From NCBI GenBank assembly GCA_963920575.1, contig OY986964.1, positions 14,683,460-14,747,459 of the forward strand: a DNA stretch of 64,000 bases. Reading direction: 5' to 3'. A program made the translations under genes and the position numbers. Every line of letters begins with the position of its first letter. Position 1 is the stretch's first letter. The DNA comes from Narthecium ossifragum (lineage: Eukaryota; Streptophyta; Magnoliopsida; Dioscoreales; Nartheciaceae). Below, piece by piece: positions 43,721 through 54,963 of this stretch. Under the pieces are notes generated by a model, which was not told where the DNA came from, did not search any database, and saw only the letters and a list, made by a program, of their open reading frames with translations.

Positions 43721-44028
43721 GATAAATCCCAAGCTCTCTCCATAGATACCATGCATCTTGCTTTAAAGGTTGTGGAGCTGTTGGGCTTCTCTTATGTTTT
43801 ATTTTTACACAAGTGGGATGCTCTTGTCCTGGCATGGTTTTTATCTATCCATGTTTTTCAGTTATGTGGTGGGGTGAACTACCCTCTTTTAGAAATAAAA
43901 TGCTTCCTGCTAACTACCAAGTCATTTTGTATATATTATCTACAATTAAAACCTATCTAAACTTGAAGTTTTTACAATCTTGGTTTTAGGAAGGAAAGCA
44001 TTGTACTAAATACAATTGGGGGTGTAAA
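43721..44028. other. Unassigned spacer upstream of the rbfA-like pseudogene
   Basis: A 69-codon plus-strand frame (43751-43960) has hydrophobic stretches but no family I recognise and no supporting context. I see no other feature. Confidence 0.3.
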
Positions 44029-44312
44029 TGAGCCGAGCCGAGCCGACCTTCACCATATTTGAGCTCGTTTGTTACGCTTCTTATCGAGCTCGTTTGTTAA
44101 GCTCGAGCTTTAATCGAGCTTCCCAAAAGCTGTTTGAGCTCGGCTTGTTAAGATAATGGTGAGCTCGAGCTCGGCTTAGTGCATGTAAACGAGCTCATTC
44201 GCGAGCCTGTTTTCGAATAGCTAGTCGAGCTTGTTCGCGAACAGCTAATCAAGCCTATTCATGAGCAACTAATTAAGCATGTTCGAGAGCAACTAACCAA
44301 GCTTGTCCGTGA
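44029..44312 (+). mobile_element. hAT-like MITE fragment (GAGCCGAGCCGAGC type)
   Basis: Begins GGGGGTGTAAATGAGCCGAG, the common start of a plant hAT-like MITE group. Related AGCTCG/CGAGCT words continue to about 44225, followed by three degenerate units of about 33 bp with the phrase AGC-AACTAA-(C/T)-AAGC. The matching right end (...GGCTCGTTTACACCCC) is missing, so the copy is truncated. Confidence 0.5.
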
Positions 44313-44489
44313 ACACAAAATGAACCCACTCAAACAAACAATTAAGTTAACACTAAACAAATAGCAAATGAACAATCTATAAATCTAAGGATTAATCGGT
44401 GATTAGTCCCATTTGGAGACCTTTTTTTCTCTGCAGTATGGATACAAGTTTTTAAGCCATCTAGTCCCCTAATCCATAATTTTATGATG

Positions 44490-45180
44490 AAAATACCCGT
44501 ATCCTCGATCTCCACCATGGTGGAGATGAGGGCTTGGTCCTTGGCGAAGATGGGGACTCTCCCCGTTCGATCTCGTCGCAAATCTCCCTGTTCGATTCCG
44601 TCGCCGATCGGGAAGTCATCGATGTCGGTCGTGATCCTGTCGCGAGGTCGCGATCCGCGATCTCGGGATCGGGACGGGGAGGTCGGAGATTAGTGGGAGG
44701 AGGAGGAGGTCGGCAGGGAAGGAGGAGGAGATCGGAAGGAGGAGGAGGTCGGGTGGTCGGTGATGGGGAGATCGTCAGTGGAAGGTTGATCGGGATCGGG
44801 TGGGTCGGATGCGAGCGGCGTCGGAGGTGGTGATGGGGTTAGCGATGGAGGATTGCGACGAGGGCGTCGGGGAAGGAGGTGGCGGTGGGGATGAGGCTGG
44901 GCAAGGAGGTGGCGAGGCTCCCAGTCCCCGATCCCGGGCTCCCAGTTGTCGATCAGAGGTCGAGAGGACGGGATGTCGAAGGTCATGTGAGGAGATCGGG
45001 GACGACGAGGCCGATGTGGGAAGAGGTGGGAGGAGAGAGAAAAAGCAGGGGACAATAAGAAAAAGGTAAAAAAATAGGGGAAAATAAAAAAAAAATGAGA
45101 AAAATGTTGGAGAATAGGAAAATATCCTGAGAAATAGGTGAAAAATAATAAAATTTTGGTGGAAAGTAACAAACAAAATT
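44490..45180. other. G-rich, strand-asymmetric block with a 20-bp palindrome
   Basis: ATCTCCACCATGGTGGAGAT at 44508-44527 is a perfect palindrome. From about 44690 the plus strand is rich in GGAGGAGGAGGTCGG-like words, then A-rich. The open frames on both strands (for example 44690-45172 minus) are Pro/Ser/Phe-rich consequences of this composition and are not supported as genes. Confidence 0.4.
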
Positions 45181-46125
45181 GTGAAAACTAACTACCAAAA
45201 TGGTGGTGGAAAGTAAGTATTAGAATTATGAAAAGTAATCACAGCGGAAAATAACTACCACGGAAAGCAAATATGGTGAAAACTAAAGCTTTTTTTCATT
45301 TTAAAAATGGGAAGTGAAGTATAAAGGTGTTCAATCCTCCGAATCTCTCGTACATCACGGGCCCATTTTAGTAATACAGATGAGTTCAAAGTGCCCATTT
45401 AAAGAAAGGATAACTTTTATTAAGACATCCATAGATACACCAACAGGTCGCAAAGAGTACGTACAGCACGTATCTGATAATTAGATCTCTAGCAACTTAT
45501 AACCTAATCTCCAACCTAAGTACGTACTCCTCTGATTACGACAACAGTCTGATCGCAGATCACAAGCAGGCTTGTTCTTTTTCGTCGGTGGGTAGTGCAT
45601 TATATATCCGATAGGGCCAGTACTGCTAGAATCATCACCAGAAACGCAGAGTTTGGTGCATAAAAATACACCAAAGTAATCATCATGTTGGTTTACAGGT
45701 GTAGGCCTGTTATATGTTGTCACAGTTATATAAAAATGTCAAGGTAGGTAGATGATGCTATTGTGCATGTGCGTGATGCTTGTTTTAATGGTAGGAAGAT
45801 CCAATATATCCACTCATATATTTAGGGTTCATATCATGCAGCCATGCAGGGGAAAGAGGGGTTTGTCCCGCCGCCGAAGTACGTACCTATGGAGTTCTCT
45901 TAGTTAAGGAACAGTTTGAAGAATACATGTGTTCCTATCTGATAATATGAACCACCTGTCTCTCCTTTTATCTGTTCTGTTGTTTGTATTTTCCTCGGAA
46001 AGCATGTTCCAAGAATCTCTGTTCGGTTTCTATAGCAAATGTAGGTGACATGCGTCTAGTGATATAGACAACAGGCCATGGATGATCATGAGGTTTTCAT
46101 GATCATGTGTATATAACACTAAGGG
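45181..46125. other. Unassigned intergenic DNA
   Basis: A minus-strand frame at 45723-45481 has six cysteines (CTKLCVSGDDSSS...CDLRSDCC) but no signal peptide or family I can recognise. Short inverted phrases such as CATGATCATGAGG...TTTTCATGATCATG near 46083-46107 are present. No gene or element is assigned. Confidence 0.3.
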
Positions 46126-46262
46126 TCTGTTTGGATTGAGAATAGGATAAATTTGCATAGTGAATAAACTAAACGTTATACAAGCATCAAAGGTAGTTAT
46201 GTAGGATTTCGATCCTCGAACATAATATCAAGTTGTTAAATTAGTAATCGTTGGGAAGAATT
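46126..46262 (+). mobile_element. Possible Harbinger-like left end, cut by COP-1
   Basis: TAAGGGTCTGTTTGGATTGA near 46120-46139 looks like a PIF/Harbinger end beside a TAA target. No matching right end is found before the COP-1 LTR at 46263, so the call rests on one terminus only. Confidence 0.3.
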
Positions 46263-46689
46263 TGTTGGGATATGGTGATGAATAAGATCACCCAAACCCT
46301 TCCCCGATAGCCAAACAAGAAAAGAAATCAATAAATCAAACCAGAGAAGAAACACCAGATTTATGTGGAAAAACCTCACAACAATTGGCTGAGAGGAAAA
46401 AACCACGGGGCGAAGGAGAACGGATTCACTATAAATCAAAGGTTACAATGGTTCTTTAAGGGTGCGTTTGGCAACTCAGAATCTGATGAATGAGCTGAAT
46501 GAGATGAATAAGGAATGAGCTGAATCTGGTGATTCTGTGGATTCTGGTTCTGTTGTTTGGTTGGTCTGTATGGAATGAGTTGAATCTGTTGATTCTGGTG
46601 TTTGGTTTGTCTGGTATGAATGAGCTGAATCTACTAATTCGGATTGAACCAGACCCAATCTGAATTGATACTAGACCAGACCCAGTCTG

Positions 46690-46922
46690 GATCGATCAGA
46701 ATTGATCCAGACCCAGTCTGGATCGATCCAGAATATTTGGATCGATCCAACCAAGTCTGGATCGATCCAAACTTATTCTGGATCGATCCAAACTTATTCT
46801 GAATCGATCCAAACCAGTTTGGATCGATCCAAAACCCTTTCCAGGGACCAGTTTTGAAGTTTTTACACATCGGATCGATTCAAACCAGTCTGGACTGATC
46901 CAAACATATTCGGATCGATCCG
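46690..46922. repeat. GATCGATC array of 20-21 bp period in HARB-1
   Basis: Cores start at 46690, 46721, 46740, 46760, 46781, 46802 (first base A) and 46822, with more diverged members near 46872 and 46914. The unit is close to TGGATCGATCCAAACTTATTC. Frames with repeated GSIQ residues across it are a by-product of the 21-bp unit. Confidence 0.9.
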
Positions 46923-46960
46923 AACCAGTCATATGCGGATACAAAAGAGGGACGCGGAAC

Positions 46961-46987
46961 GGCGTCCGCTCGATTCGAGCGGACGCC
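46961..46987. repeat. 27-bp perfect palindrome in HARB-1
   Basis: Arms GGCGTCCGCTCGA (46961-46973) and TCGAGCGGACGCC (46975-46987) around one T. A second short inverted repeat, GATTCCAAAAAATTGGAATC, follows at 46991-47010. Confidence 0.9.
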
Positions 46988-47256
46988 ATGATTCCAAAAA
47001 ATTGGAATCCGATGGATGTCGGATTCCACGGATTCCAAGCAAATATAAAAGCCAAACGTCTGAATGGGGGAACGCGGAATCCACCCATTCACTGGATTCC
47101 TTCCCATTCCTGTCATCCAAACAGGCCCTAAGAGGAGCCAAACTCTCTCTCTCTCTCTCCCCCCTAGGACTTCTTCCTCTCTCTCTCTCTTTCTCTCGAA
47201 GCTCTGTTTTTCTCTCTAAGAAAAAATCTCACACACCCCCTAACTAGTAATCCACC

Positions 47257-47265
47257 CTTATATAG
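47257..47265 (-). promoter_or_regulatory. COP-1 LTR TATA-like box
   Basis: The minus strand reads TATATAAGG in the COP-1 3' LTR, a plausible core promoter upstream of its CT-rich leader. Confidence 0.5.
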
Positions 47266-47920
47266 TAGTTTAATCTATACAAGAGTTTACAACCGCTGGA
47301 TCAACTTGATCAAGTCATGTAGCCTTGAAGATCTCGACCATGCCTTGTAGCATCCAACGGCTCAAGTAATATGTCCCTCTCACATGAGCGATCTGTTGAC
47401 TGCGTCGCACAAAAGTAAAGAGATCGCGTCGAGCGATCTTTACTTTGTCGATGTCGAGCGGCCTTCACTTGGTCGATGTGGAGCAGTCTTCGAGCCTCGA
47501 GCGCCTCATTGAGCATCGAGCCTCTTGTCAAGCTAAAAACACCTCGTTGAGCCTCGAGCGCCTCGACCTTAGACGCCTCCGGAGCTCAACGCCTAAATGC
47601 CTTGACCTTCACATTTCCCTCCATAGCATTCGGTTGCTTCGATCAACCAGATCCTGTTTGTCGAGGCCTCATGAGAAGAGAACCCCTGTGAGGACCTGTC
47701 CCACTATTTCTGGGTTGACCGCCTGGGTCGGGCCCGTGGCTCGTTGTGGACCGCAAGGGCAATTTGGTAAATTGTGCCTTGTTGGTTTGTTTCACACCCG
47801 CGTATACACACACTGACCTTGTTTGTGTTAGTGCTTGATTAGAATGGTAGGTGGATCCGGGATCAGAAGATCCCAGCTCGGGCGCGCTGAAGCTTGCTTT
47901 TGGGCAGCTTACGGCCCTTG

Positions 47921-47952
47921 AGCGATCGATCGCTCCTAGGAGCGATCGATCG
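47921..47952. repeat. GATCGATC palindrome in the CHR-5 LTR
   Basis: A perfect palindrome of about 30 bp centred on CTCCTAGGAG with CGATCGATCG at both outer ends. The copy in the 3' LTR is at about 61372-61401. It lies about 240 bp from the LTR start. Confidence 0.85.
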
Positions 47953-49059
47953 GACTCGTGAGCAGAGCAGGTTGGGCAGTTGTGCTTGGAGAAGACGGCC
48001 GTCGTGGCCGTCGTCCTCCATTGTCAGAGGAGAGGGCCTCTCCTTCCCTTTTTCCCCACCTTCCCCTTCTCTTCTCCTTCTCTTCTTCCTTCTCTTCTCT
48101 TCCTTCTTTCTTTCTTCTTCCCGCGGTGCCCTGTTTCCTCTGTTCTTCCCGGCAGCCATCTCCTTCGTTGCCGTTCTCCCTCCTCCGACCACCATTTTGG
48201 GAGCTTGAAGGCTCGTTGGAATCGTGGCGACGTGAGGACGATCACTGACATGGGTTGGAGCTTGGTTAGCAGCTGGTTAGCGAGCAATCAACCAAGGAAT
48301 TAGCGGTTTCGGTAGGTGTTCTACCTACATGAGTTAATTAATGGGTTTCGTTAAATCTATCCATTAGATCTTGATGAAATTGTGCTGTTGGATGCATCTT
48401 GTCTATTAGAATTACTAATATAAGTTTCATGATCTTTGGTTGAGTTTTGAGTAGGATTTATGCATGATCAATCTCGGATTTTCGGGTTTTCTGCTGTTCT
48501 TGAAGAACAGCCGACTTGCGGCGAGTTTTTCGGCTTGTCTGTGTATGATCTTGGCTTTTGATAAACATACGAGTTGTAGATATCTTCGTTAGCTTTGCAT
48601 CCCAGTTTATTTCGTATTTTTCCGATTTTTCTACGAATTGTTATGAATTTATTATTGGCGGGCTACATTGCAGTAATTAATTGGTAAGTTAGTTTAATTA
48701 GAGGTTTTGATTAGCCTTTTCTCGTAAATGTAACCTTTTGGATGATTCTGGATTTTGGATATGTTGATCCATGCATATAGATCTACTTTGTGTCTAAGTT
48801 GGATCTTGAATTCGACGTCGTTTGGATGTCGGATCGACGGGGTCAACTGGCTGCCTGTAGAGAACATTTTGGTGTTTTGAATATCTATTATATAAGGAAT
48901 GACGTTTTTTGAAATGTCCCCCCTATAAAACATAAAGAGTGGTCAAGATTTGCCTATAAACACATCTAATGGCTGTGATTCCATGATCAGCTTTAAGATT
49001 CGCAGCGAAAATTTAGACTTCCCGCCAAAATTCTCAGCAACACTTAAACTGAGAGAGAG

Positions 49060-49916
49060 AGAGGAGACGGGATGGGATGGGATGTGACCGGCTATCCCAT
49101 CCGCCTCATCCCCCTCTCTCTTCTCTGATCTCCGATCGCCCTCTGTACTCACATCCCCCTCTCTTCTCTCTTCTCCCATCTCCCTCTCTTCTCACATCTA
49201 CCGGCTCCGTCGTCCGTCGGCCACTCCCCCACGCCCCCTCTACCAGCTCTAACCTCCCCGCTCTTCCCGTCTCCGGCCCCTTGGCCCTTCCGCTCATTCA
49301 CCCCGTTCCTTTCCGAGGCGTCGAGAGGGTGACTGGAGAGAGAGATCGTGAGGAGACGAGAGGAGAGCGGCGACCCGATCAGGGAAGAGAGGGAGACCGC
49401 GGCCACAGGAGAGATCACGACGGGGACCGTGGCCGGAGGAGACCGCGACTTTAGCTTGAGTGCGACGGTGAGTAGTAGAGTTACTTCCATCGAGCTCCTC
49501 GATCATCGTCCCGATGCCATCGAGCTCCTCGATCATCGTCTCGGCACCGCCTCTTGGACTGCCTCTGCTCCGAGCCATCGAGCTTCTCGGATCGCCTCTA
49601 CTTCGAGCCATCGAGCCTCTACTCCGATCATCGTCCCGGCGCCACCATCGAGCTCCTCGATCTACGGTATGTATCCCATCCCCCTCTCCGAGCCATCTCC
49701 CATCTCCCACCCCCTTTCTCACTCTCTCTTCCCTCCCAGAGCTCGAGTCTCCCGGTGACGATCCCAGCCACTAACCCCTCCCTGGGAAGCCTCTCGGGCC
49801 GCCTCTACTCCGAGCCTTTGAGCTTCTCGGATCGTTTCTCGGAAAGAAAGCTGACGGGGGAGGAGAAAGGCCGGCGAGTCGACGGCGAGGACCCTCGGGC
49901 TTGGCGGCAGTGAAGG
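49060..49916 (+). other. HEL-1 CT/GA-rich exon-like block with local repeats
   Basis: CT-rich then GA-rich DNA resembling a plant 5' untranslated region, with possible splice donors at ACG|GTGAGT (about 49467), ACG|GTATGT (about 49669) and AAG|GTAAGC (about 49915). The phrase CATCGAGCTCCTCGAT recurs near 49489, 49516 and 49646, with looser copies near 49577 and 49609. The long open frames here are Arg/Ser/Pro-rich in every frame and cannot be assigned. Confidence 0.4.
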
Positions 49917-50080
49917 TAAGCATCACGACGTCTCCCTCTTCTCCTCTTCTATTTTTTCTTCTTTCTCTCTTTTTTTCCTCTTTCAACACCCTCTCCGTCG
50001 AGTTCTTTGCATGTACTTAATCTGCTCTCTTTAGATTTGAAGGGGAGCTGTGAAGATGAAAGGGAGCTGTGAACATCCTA

Positions 50081-50277
50081 ATGGCATCCTCTGCTCCGAT
50101 CTCCTCGACCTCCAAGCCCTTAGTATCAGCTCCACTCTCTCTCGCCGGCCATCACCGCCACCACTTCCTCCCGATGTCTCCGCCCTCTCTCCAACCAGGA
50201 AGACCTCCTCCCTACTCCACCGTCCTCGAGCATCGCCGTCGACGACTACGCTCTGCAGTACCCAGTTCATCTCTATG
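50081..50277 (+). CDS. Possible captured first exon with a transit-peptide-like start
   Basis: From the ATG at 50081 the frame reads MASSAPISSTSKPLVSAPLS followed by Ala/His/Pro/Arg/Ser-rich residues for 65 codons, then two bases and a good splice donor ATG|GTAAGC. The composition (MASS start, Ser/Ala/Arg-rich, few acidic residues) is typical of a chloroplast transit peptide. It would be the first exon of a nuclear gene for a plastid protein picked up by HEL-1. I cannot name the gene, and the downstream exons are not secure. A chance open frame remains possible. Confidence 0.4.
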
Positions 50278-51579
50278 GTAAGCTGTCTCTCTCTTAGAAT
50301 TTTCTCTGTTTCATTGATCTTTTGGCCTATTTTTTTATGTTTTTGTGTTTGTTCTTCTTCAATTGGTTCTCTAAGGAGTAGATTTTGTTTCGGTGGTCTC
50401 GATTCGTTCAATCTGTGTATAGCTATGATTTATTAGTTAAGTTATGATCTTTTTTTCTAATTTCTTCTCTCATTCTCTGTCTGAATGCACCACCACCACA
50501 TTATTGACAGATCACTGCATTAACCAAACTGTTTATGACGAATTCTATACTTTTGAAGAAATCCACAATGTGTTTATAATATTCCATAGGTACGTTTCTA
50601 TTTGAGGTATAAAGATCATCGACTGCATTCTCAAATCTCTTTAGTTACCATCCGTATGAGAATGGAGGTTTTGTGGATTACACTTTGGTTAGAAAGAAAA
50701 GGAGATGAATTCCATTTTCTCCTGTTTTGTTCTGTTTTTTTCAGCAGAGAGTGTTACAGTGGAAGTCTGTACATTGTTTTCACTCCCCCTCTCCTTGCTT
50801 CACTTTCCTCTGCCAAGCTATGCCAATTTCTATTTCCTCTGCCAAGCTCTGTTTCTTGAGTTGTTATCTATTTCATCCCTCTACTACCTATTATTCACAA
50901 CATCTTCTTGCTCAATTTCTTTCTTGAGTTGCCACTATGCATCAATTATACTGTCACTTAAGACATCTTAATGAGTTAATTACTGTGATGCCTATTGCTT
51001 AGAGCAATCAGTGACATGTGCCTACATTCTTCTTTAAGTTTATGTTCAACAAGCATTTATTAGTCTAATAAGGATCCTTATTAGGCAAAGACATTAATGG
51101 CCCCAATTGTTGTCTGTGGACTTCTTTTGTTGCATATGGCTTTGATATTTGCCATGAACCTCTTTGCGTCTGTTTATCGTACATTTTAGTCCGTAGTGGA
51201 ACTTCGTATCTCCATTAAATTGCATGATTTATGACACCTAAATAGTTAGTTCCTTTAAGCTCTACACAAGTTAATATATAAAGCATTGCTGTCCAGGTAA
51301 CATGCTCAAGTAATTCAAAAAGAAAAAGAGGGAACGTTGGCAGCAATCCAAAAAAGTTGAGATTTGACACAATAGTTCATGTTCTAAAGACCGTTTAATT
51401 CTCCTCAATCTAAGTTGGTAGGCTGCAATTTATTTAAGATAATGAGAACATGGTTATGTATAAAGCTACTGTGTAGCATGATGTATTATGGAATTTCACC
51501 CCATGTTTGAGAATATCGAGTTTCTACATGTAAATCCATGTTTTAATTATGAGATAAGCATTTGAAGTGCTGCTAGAAA

Positions 51580-52400
51580 CATGTTTCTTGCTGCATAGGT
51601 ATGCTCTCCAAACATGATTCTCAGATATTACTTAATCACTGGGGGTTCCAACTGTAATCATGTTTAGGATTGTTGGATGTTTAGATCGATGGAGTGACTC
51701 CTTTCTTCATTTTTGTTTCTTGCTGCATAGGCATGCTCTCCAACTGGAATCATGTTTGGATAATCTCCATCGCAGATTGTTGGATGTTTAGGATTGTGAG
51801 AATTGCAAAACATGTTCATATACATGTTTCTTGCTGCATAGGCATCCTTTCTTCACTTTTGTTTCGATTGGTGCCAATTATTTAATTCTGTTCAGCATCC
51901 GACATTTAAAGATGCATGTCGAGCATTATGTTTGTATAGCAAAACTTTATACTTATATGTACGTATAAACTTTCTTCAAGATGCTGTGAATATCTTTGAA
52001 TGTGACTCTGGATATGTTATTAGAATTTACATTGCTCCTGTGAAATCTTTGAAGGGCATTCTAATAGATCTGATTCAGCTGTTGTCTAGGCAAGTCAGAT
52101 GTCTTCATTGGTGTTAAATAAATGTACGAGATTTCACAATTTTTTGGAATTAGTAGTTGCTTAAAGCCTAATTTACTACCATCATCCTATGTTTTGTTCT
52201 TGACTGCTTCTTTTAGGTTTGCTGCTCCTAATCAATTTATTTTGAATTGACTAGGATTCAAAGTTAATTCTGATCTTCTTTTATCTTTGCATTATAACAT
52301 GATTCTAACTGATTGCACCTCTTCTATACATATCCTAATTTATCTTTGCATTATAACATGATTCTAACTGATTGCACCTCTTTTATCTTTCTTGTAAACA
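51580..52400 (+). repeat. Local duplications inside HEL-1
   Basis: GTTTCTTGCTGCATAGG recurs at about 51584, 51716 and 51826, with neighbouring text (ATGCTCTCCAA, GATTGTTGGATGTTTAG) also repeated. A separate duplication of about 45 bp, beginning TTATCTTTGCATTATAACATG, has copies near 52280 and 52338. Confidence 0.8.
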
Positions 52401-52740
52401 AGGTGAAGTTATTAGTAGACAATCATCTGTTGATTTGAACTGGCCTGTGGATCCTAAAGAAATTTATATCTCAAAGACTGGACATGTTTGCACTCATTCA
52501 GCACTGTTCAATTTAAAATTGTTGAATCAAAGGAACCAAAAGAGGAACTCATATCAACTGAATAACAATAATATTTCTTTTTTCTTTTTTTCTTCTTTTT
52601 TTTTCTTTCTTAAATATCATTTAAAATTGTTGGTCTGGGATGTTTTTCTTTATGCAGATCAATAGCGATAGGATTTGGATCATATCAACTGAAGCGCCGT
52701 GGATGTTTCTGAAACGTTGGTCAAAGGTGTAAGTTTTACT
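52400..52740 (+). other. HEL-1 exon-like stretch, unassigned
   Basis: Three frames are partly open. One gives RQSSVDLNWPVDPKEIYISK and another VQFKIVESKEPKEELISTE. A polypyrimidine tract (52575-52612) precedes CTTTATGCAG (52650-52659), a good splice acceptor. I do not recognise the protein. Confidence 0.3.
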
Positions 52741-54600
52741 TCTCTTTTGTTCCCTGCCTTGTTCCCCTGCCCTTTACTATTAATCATTCAGTTTGGTCAT
52801 GTTTCGAAATAGAGCATGGTACTTAGATTTAGTTTGACAATTTCAGTATGGTATGTTTGTTACTGTAGCCCAAATGGGTTTGCTGGTGGATCAAGCTTCT
52901 ATCAATAGTTGATTTTGTTGATTCACTTTCTAAAACTTAGTAGTAGCTTTCTTGCTGCCCTCAGGCAAGTATACTGATTTCTCAACATGCGTCAATCACT
53001 CTTAAGTTAATATAATCCCCACACATGCCTCTCACAAAACACATGAAATGCTAGATTGCATTTGGGTGCTTGATGAAAATCACTATTCGATATTATATGG
53101 GTGCTTGATTGAATAGCTTCCAAGGATCACTATTCAAGGTTACAGCTTTTCACCTAGAATATGGTAGTTGTGTAGTAGTAGTTGAGGAAAATTAATCTTG
53201 ATCAGTTAAAGAATCAGCGTCGGAGCGTGTTGCTTAAATAGAAAACAACAGAGAGACAAAGCATGAAAATAAAATTATAAGCTTAAAGAGAAAGTTTTGT
53301 TTTGTTTAATTGCTATTCAAGTTTTGTTTATTTATGGATCTAAGGATGGTTGATGAAACTTTATTGAGATTTGGCATTTTTTTTATCTAAGTGATTAATC
53401 GAGATGCCATAACTTGAAGGCATCTCATTACAATAGGTGTTAATTCAAGTCTCCAGTGAAGTGAGATGTGTATTTTTGTTTTTTTTTCACCCTTCTGATC
53501 AGAAGGCATTAGAAAAATGTCTCTCTTGCTCGAGGTGGCTGATCCCGTGCCGGAGAGAGTGGGATCGTGAGGATGTCGACGTGGTGCTTTTGTTCCATGA
53601 ATTCAATCTGGAATCTGGTGCTTTTGTTTGTGGAATGTCGACATGTGTCCCTACCTTGCAATCTGGAAGTCCATGAATGCAACCCAAAACACTTCCCCTG
53701 TGTTGTTCCATGAATCCATTTGCCTTCTTTGATCTGTTGATATGTTTTTGTGGATCGGATTTCATATTTTCTGTTTTAAATGTGGAGTTTTGATTGAATC
53801 TGAACATTCCAGATCATGTTCTTTAACCAATATGTTTAAATCAGAATATAGCAATTGTGTTTGCAATGTTCTCTAATTCGCTTTCTTTCTTCTCTATTTC
53901 TTCTGGTGGCTTTAATAGTTTTTCCTTCTCTAATTGCAAAACCATTAATTTGTTCAAGCACATTTGTTTTTTGTGTTGTTGCTCATTTTTTTGCGAGGAA
54001 TGTGTGTTTTAGATGGTTTTGATGCACTATGGACAAAATCTAAGGTGCTTTTGTTTGTCCAAATCTTGATTAAAGGGCTGCTGCACTTTTTAGAACATAA
54101 AACTCAATATAAAATGTGGCTAATCACTTTCTTCACGTGATTAAAGACCAGTTTTTTGGGCATGCAAAACTGCTTTTAATGCATTACCAACCATCCCAAA
54201 TTGCTCCAGATTCTTTTAAAGTGGCTGCTACCCAACTTTGAAGTCAATAAAAACAGTCCTCTTTGATGGTTTTGGTGAATTTACTAGCCTAAATATTGTT
54301 TAGTGATTCCATCTTTGCTTGGGATCAAAGAGTATGTTGTTTTAGATGCGAAAGCACCATTTATTTCATGAATAATCAGCTTGACTTGCTCCAGAAGTTA
54401 AGCAAAGTGTTGTAGTCCTTTTAATATACTAAAGAGCAGCTTTCTTTTTGGATGTCCTCTTTCATGTCTACTTAATTGATCAGATCAATGTCAGAAAATT
54501 GATTGCACATGTATCACTTAATTGTCGTATGGTTTTTCTCATGAATTTTCTCTTTGCACTTTCTCAGAACTATACATGAGATCGGCTTAACTTCGATTTG

Positions 54601-54963
54601 GCAGCAGAGCAATCAAAATCTGAAGGTTATAATGTAGAGGTACAACATTCAGGTTTAATGAATTTCTGGCATGGAGTTGAATTTTTTTGGAGAACAACTT
54701 TATGTATCTTCATGCGAGTTAGATATGTGATAAGTGAATTACGTACTCTGCGTTTCCTATTATGTTCTTTAGGATTTACTTATATGTCAAGGGAAGACAT
54801 ATTGGATTACAGGATACTCTTAGAAGAAGAAGGGCTTAAGGAGGAAAACGACAACGTAGGCAGCGAGGAAGACACGAGGAATCCGCTGAGCCATAGTGGC
54901 GATGTTGGCGGGGCTGGTCGTAGCACTGGTCGGCATGGCTTTGTGCCACTAAAATGTATTTAG
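54601..54963 (+). CDS. HEL-1 open frame, possible captured last exon
   Basis: About 120 codons to a stop at 54961-54963, entered through a possible acceptor GATTTGGCAG (54594-54603); there is no ATG at its start. It contains a hydrophobic/aromatic part (FWHGVEFFWRTTLCIFMRVR), then DILDYRILLEEEGLKEENDN and a Gly/Ser-rich end. Composition shifts from membrane-like to acidic. I do not recognise the family and claim no function. It sits near the 3' end of the Helitron. Confidence 0.3.
   Translation, partial: AAEQSKSEGYNVEVQHSGLMNFWHGVEFFWRTTLCIFMRVRYVISELRTLRFLLCSLGFTYMSREDILDYRILLEEEGLKEENDNVGSEEDTRNPLSHSGDVGGAGRSTGRHGFVPLKCI

Larger units (their letters stand above)
46460..47128. mobile_element. 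HARB-1, Tourist/Harbinger-like MITE with a GATCGATC array
   Basis: Ends GGGTGCGTTTGGCAAC and (reverse) GGGCCTGTTTGGATGAC are flanked on both sides by TAA (46457-46459 and 47129-47131), the 3-bp target of PIF/Harbinger elements. It is 669 bp without transposase. Related TGATTCTG/GAGCTGAATC words fill the left third. The middle carries a GATCGATC array and a 27-bp palindrome. It sits inside the COP-1 LTR. Confidence 0.75.

Noticed and set aside
46634..46870. Repeated GSIQNKF-type peptide
   Set aside because: It is a by-product of the 20-21 bp GATCGATC array; the frame is closed upstream and sits in a MITE.
49060..49780. Arg/Ser-rich open frames in HEL-1 as SR-like proteins
   Set aside because: Every frame is open because of GA/CT bias, and no RS domain pattern or start context supports translation.
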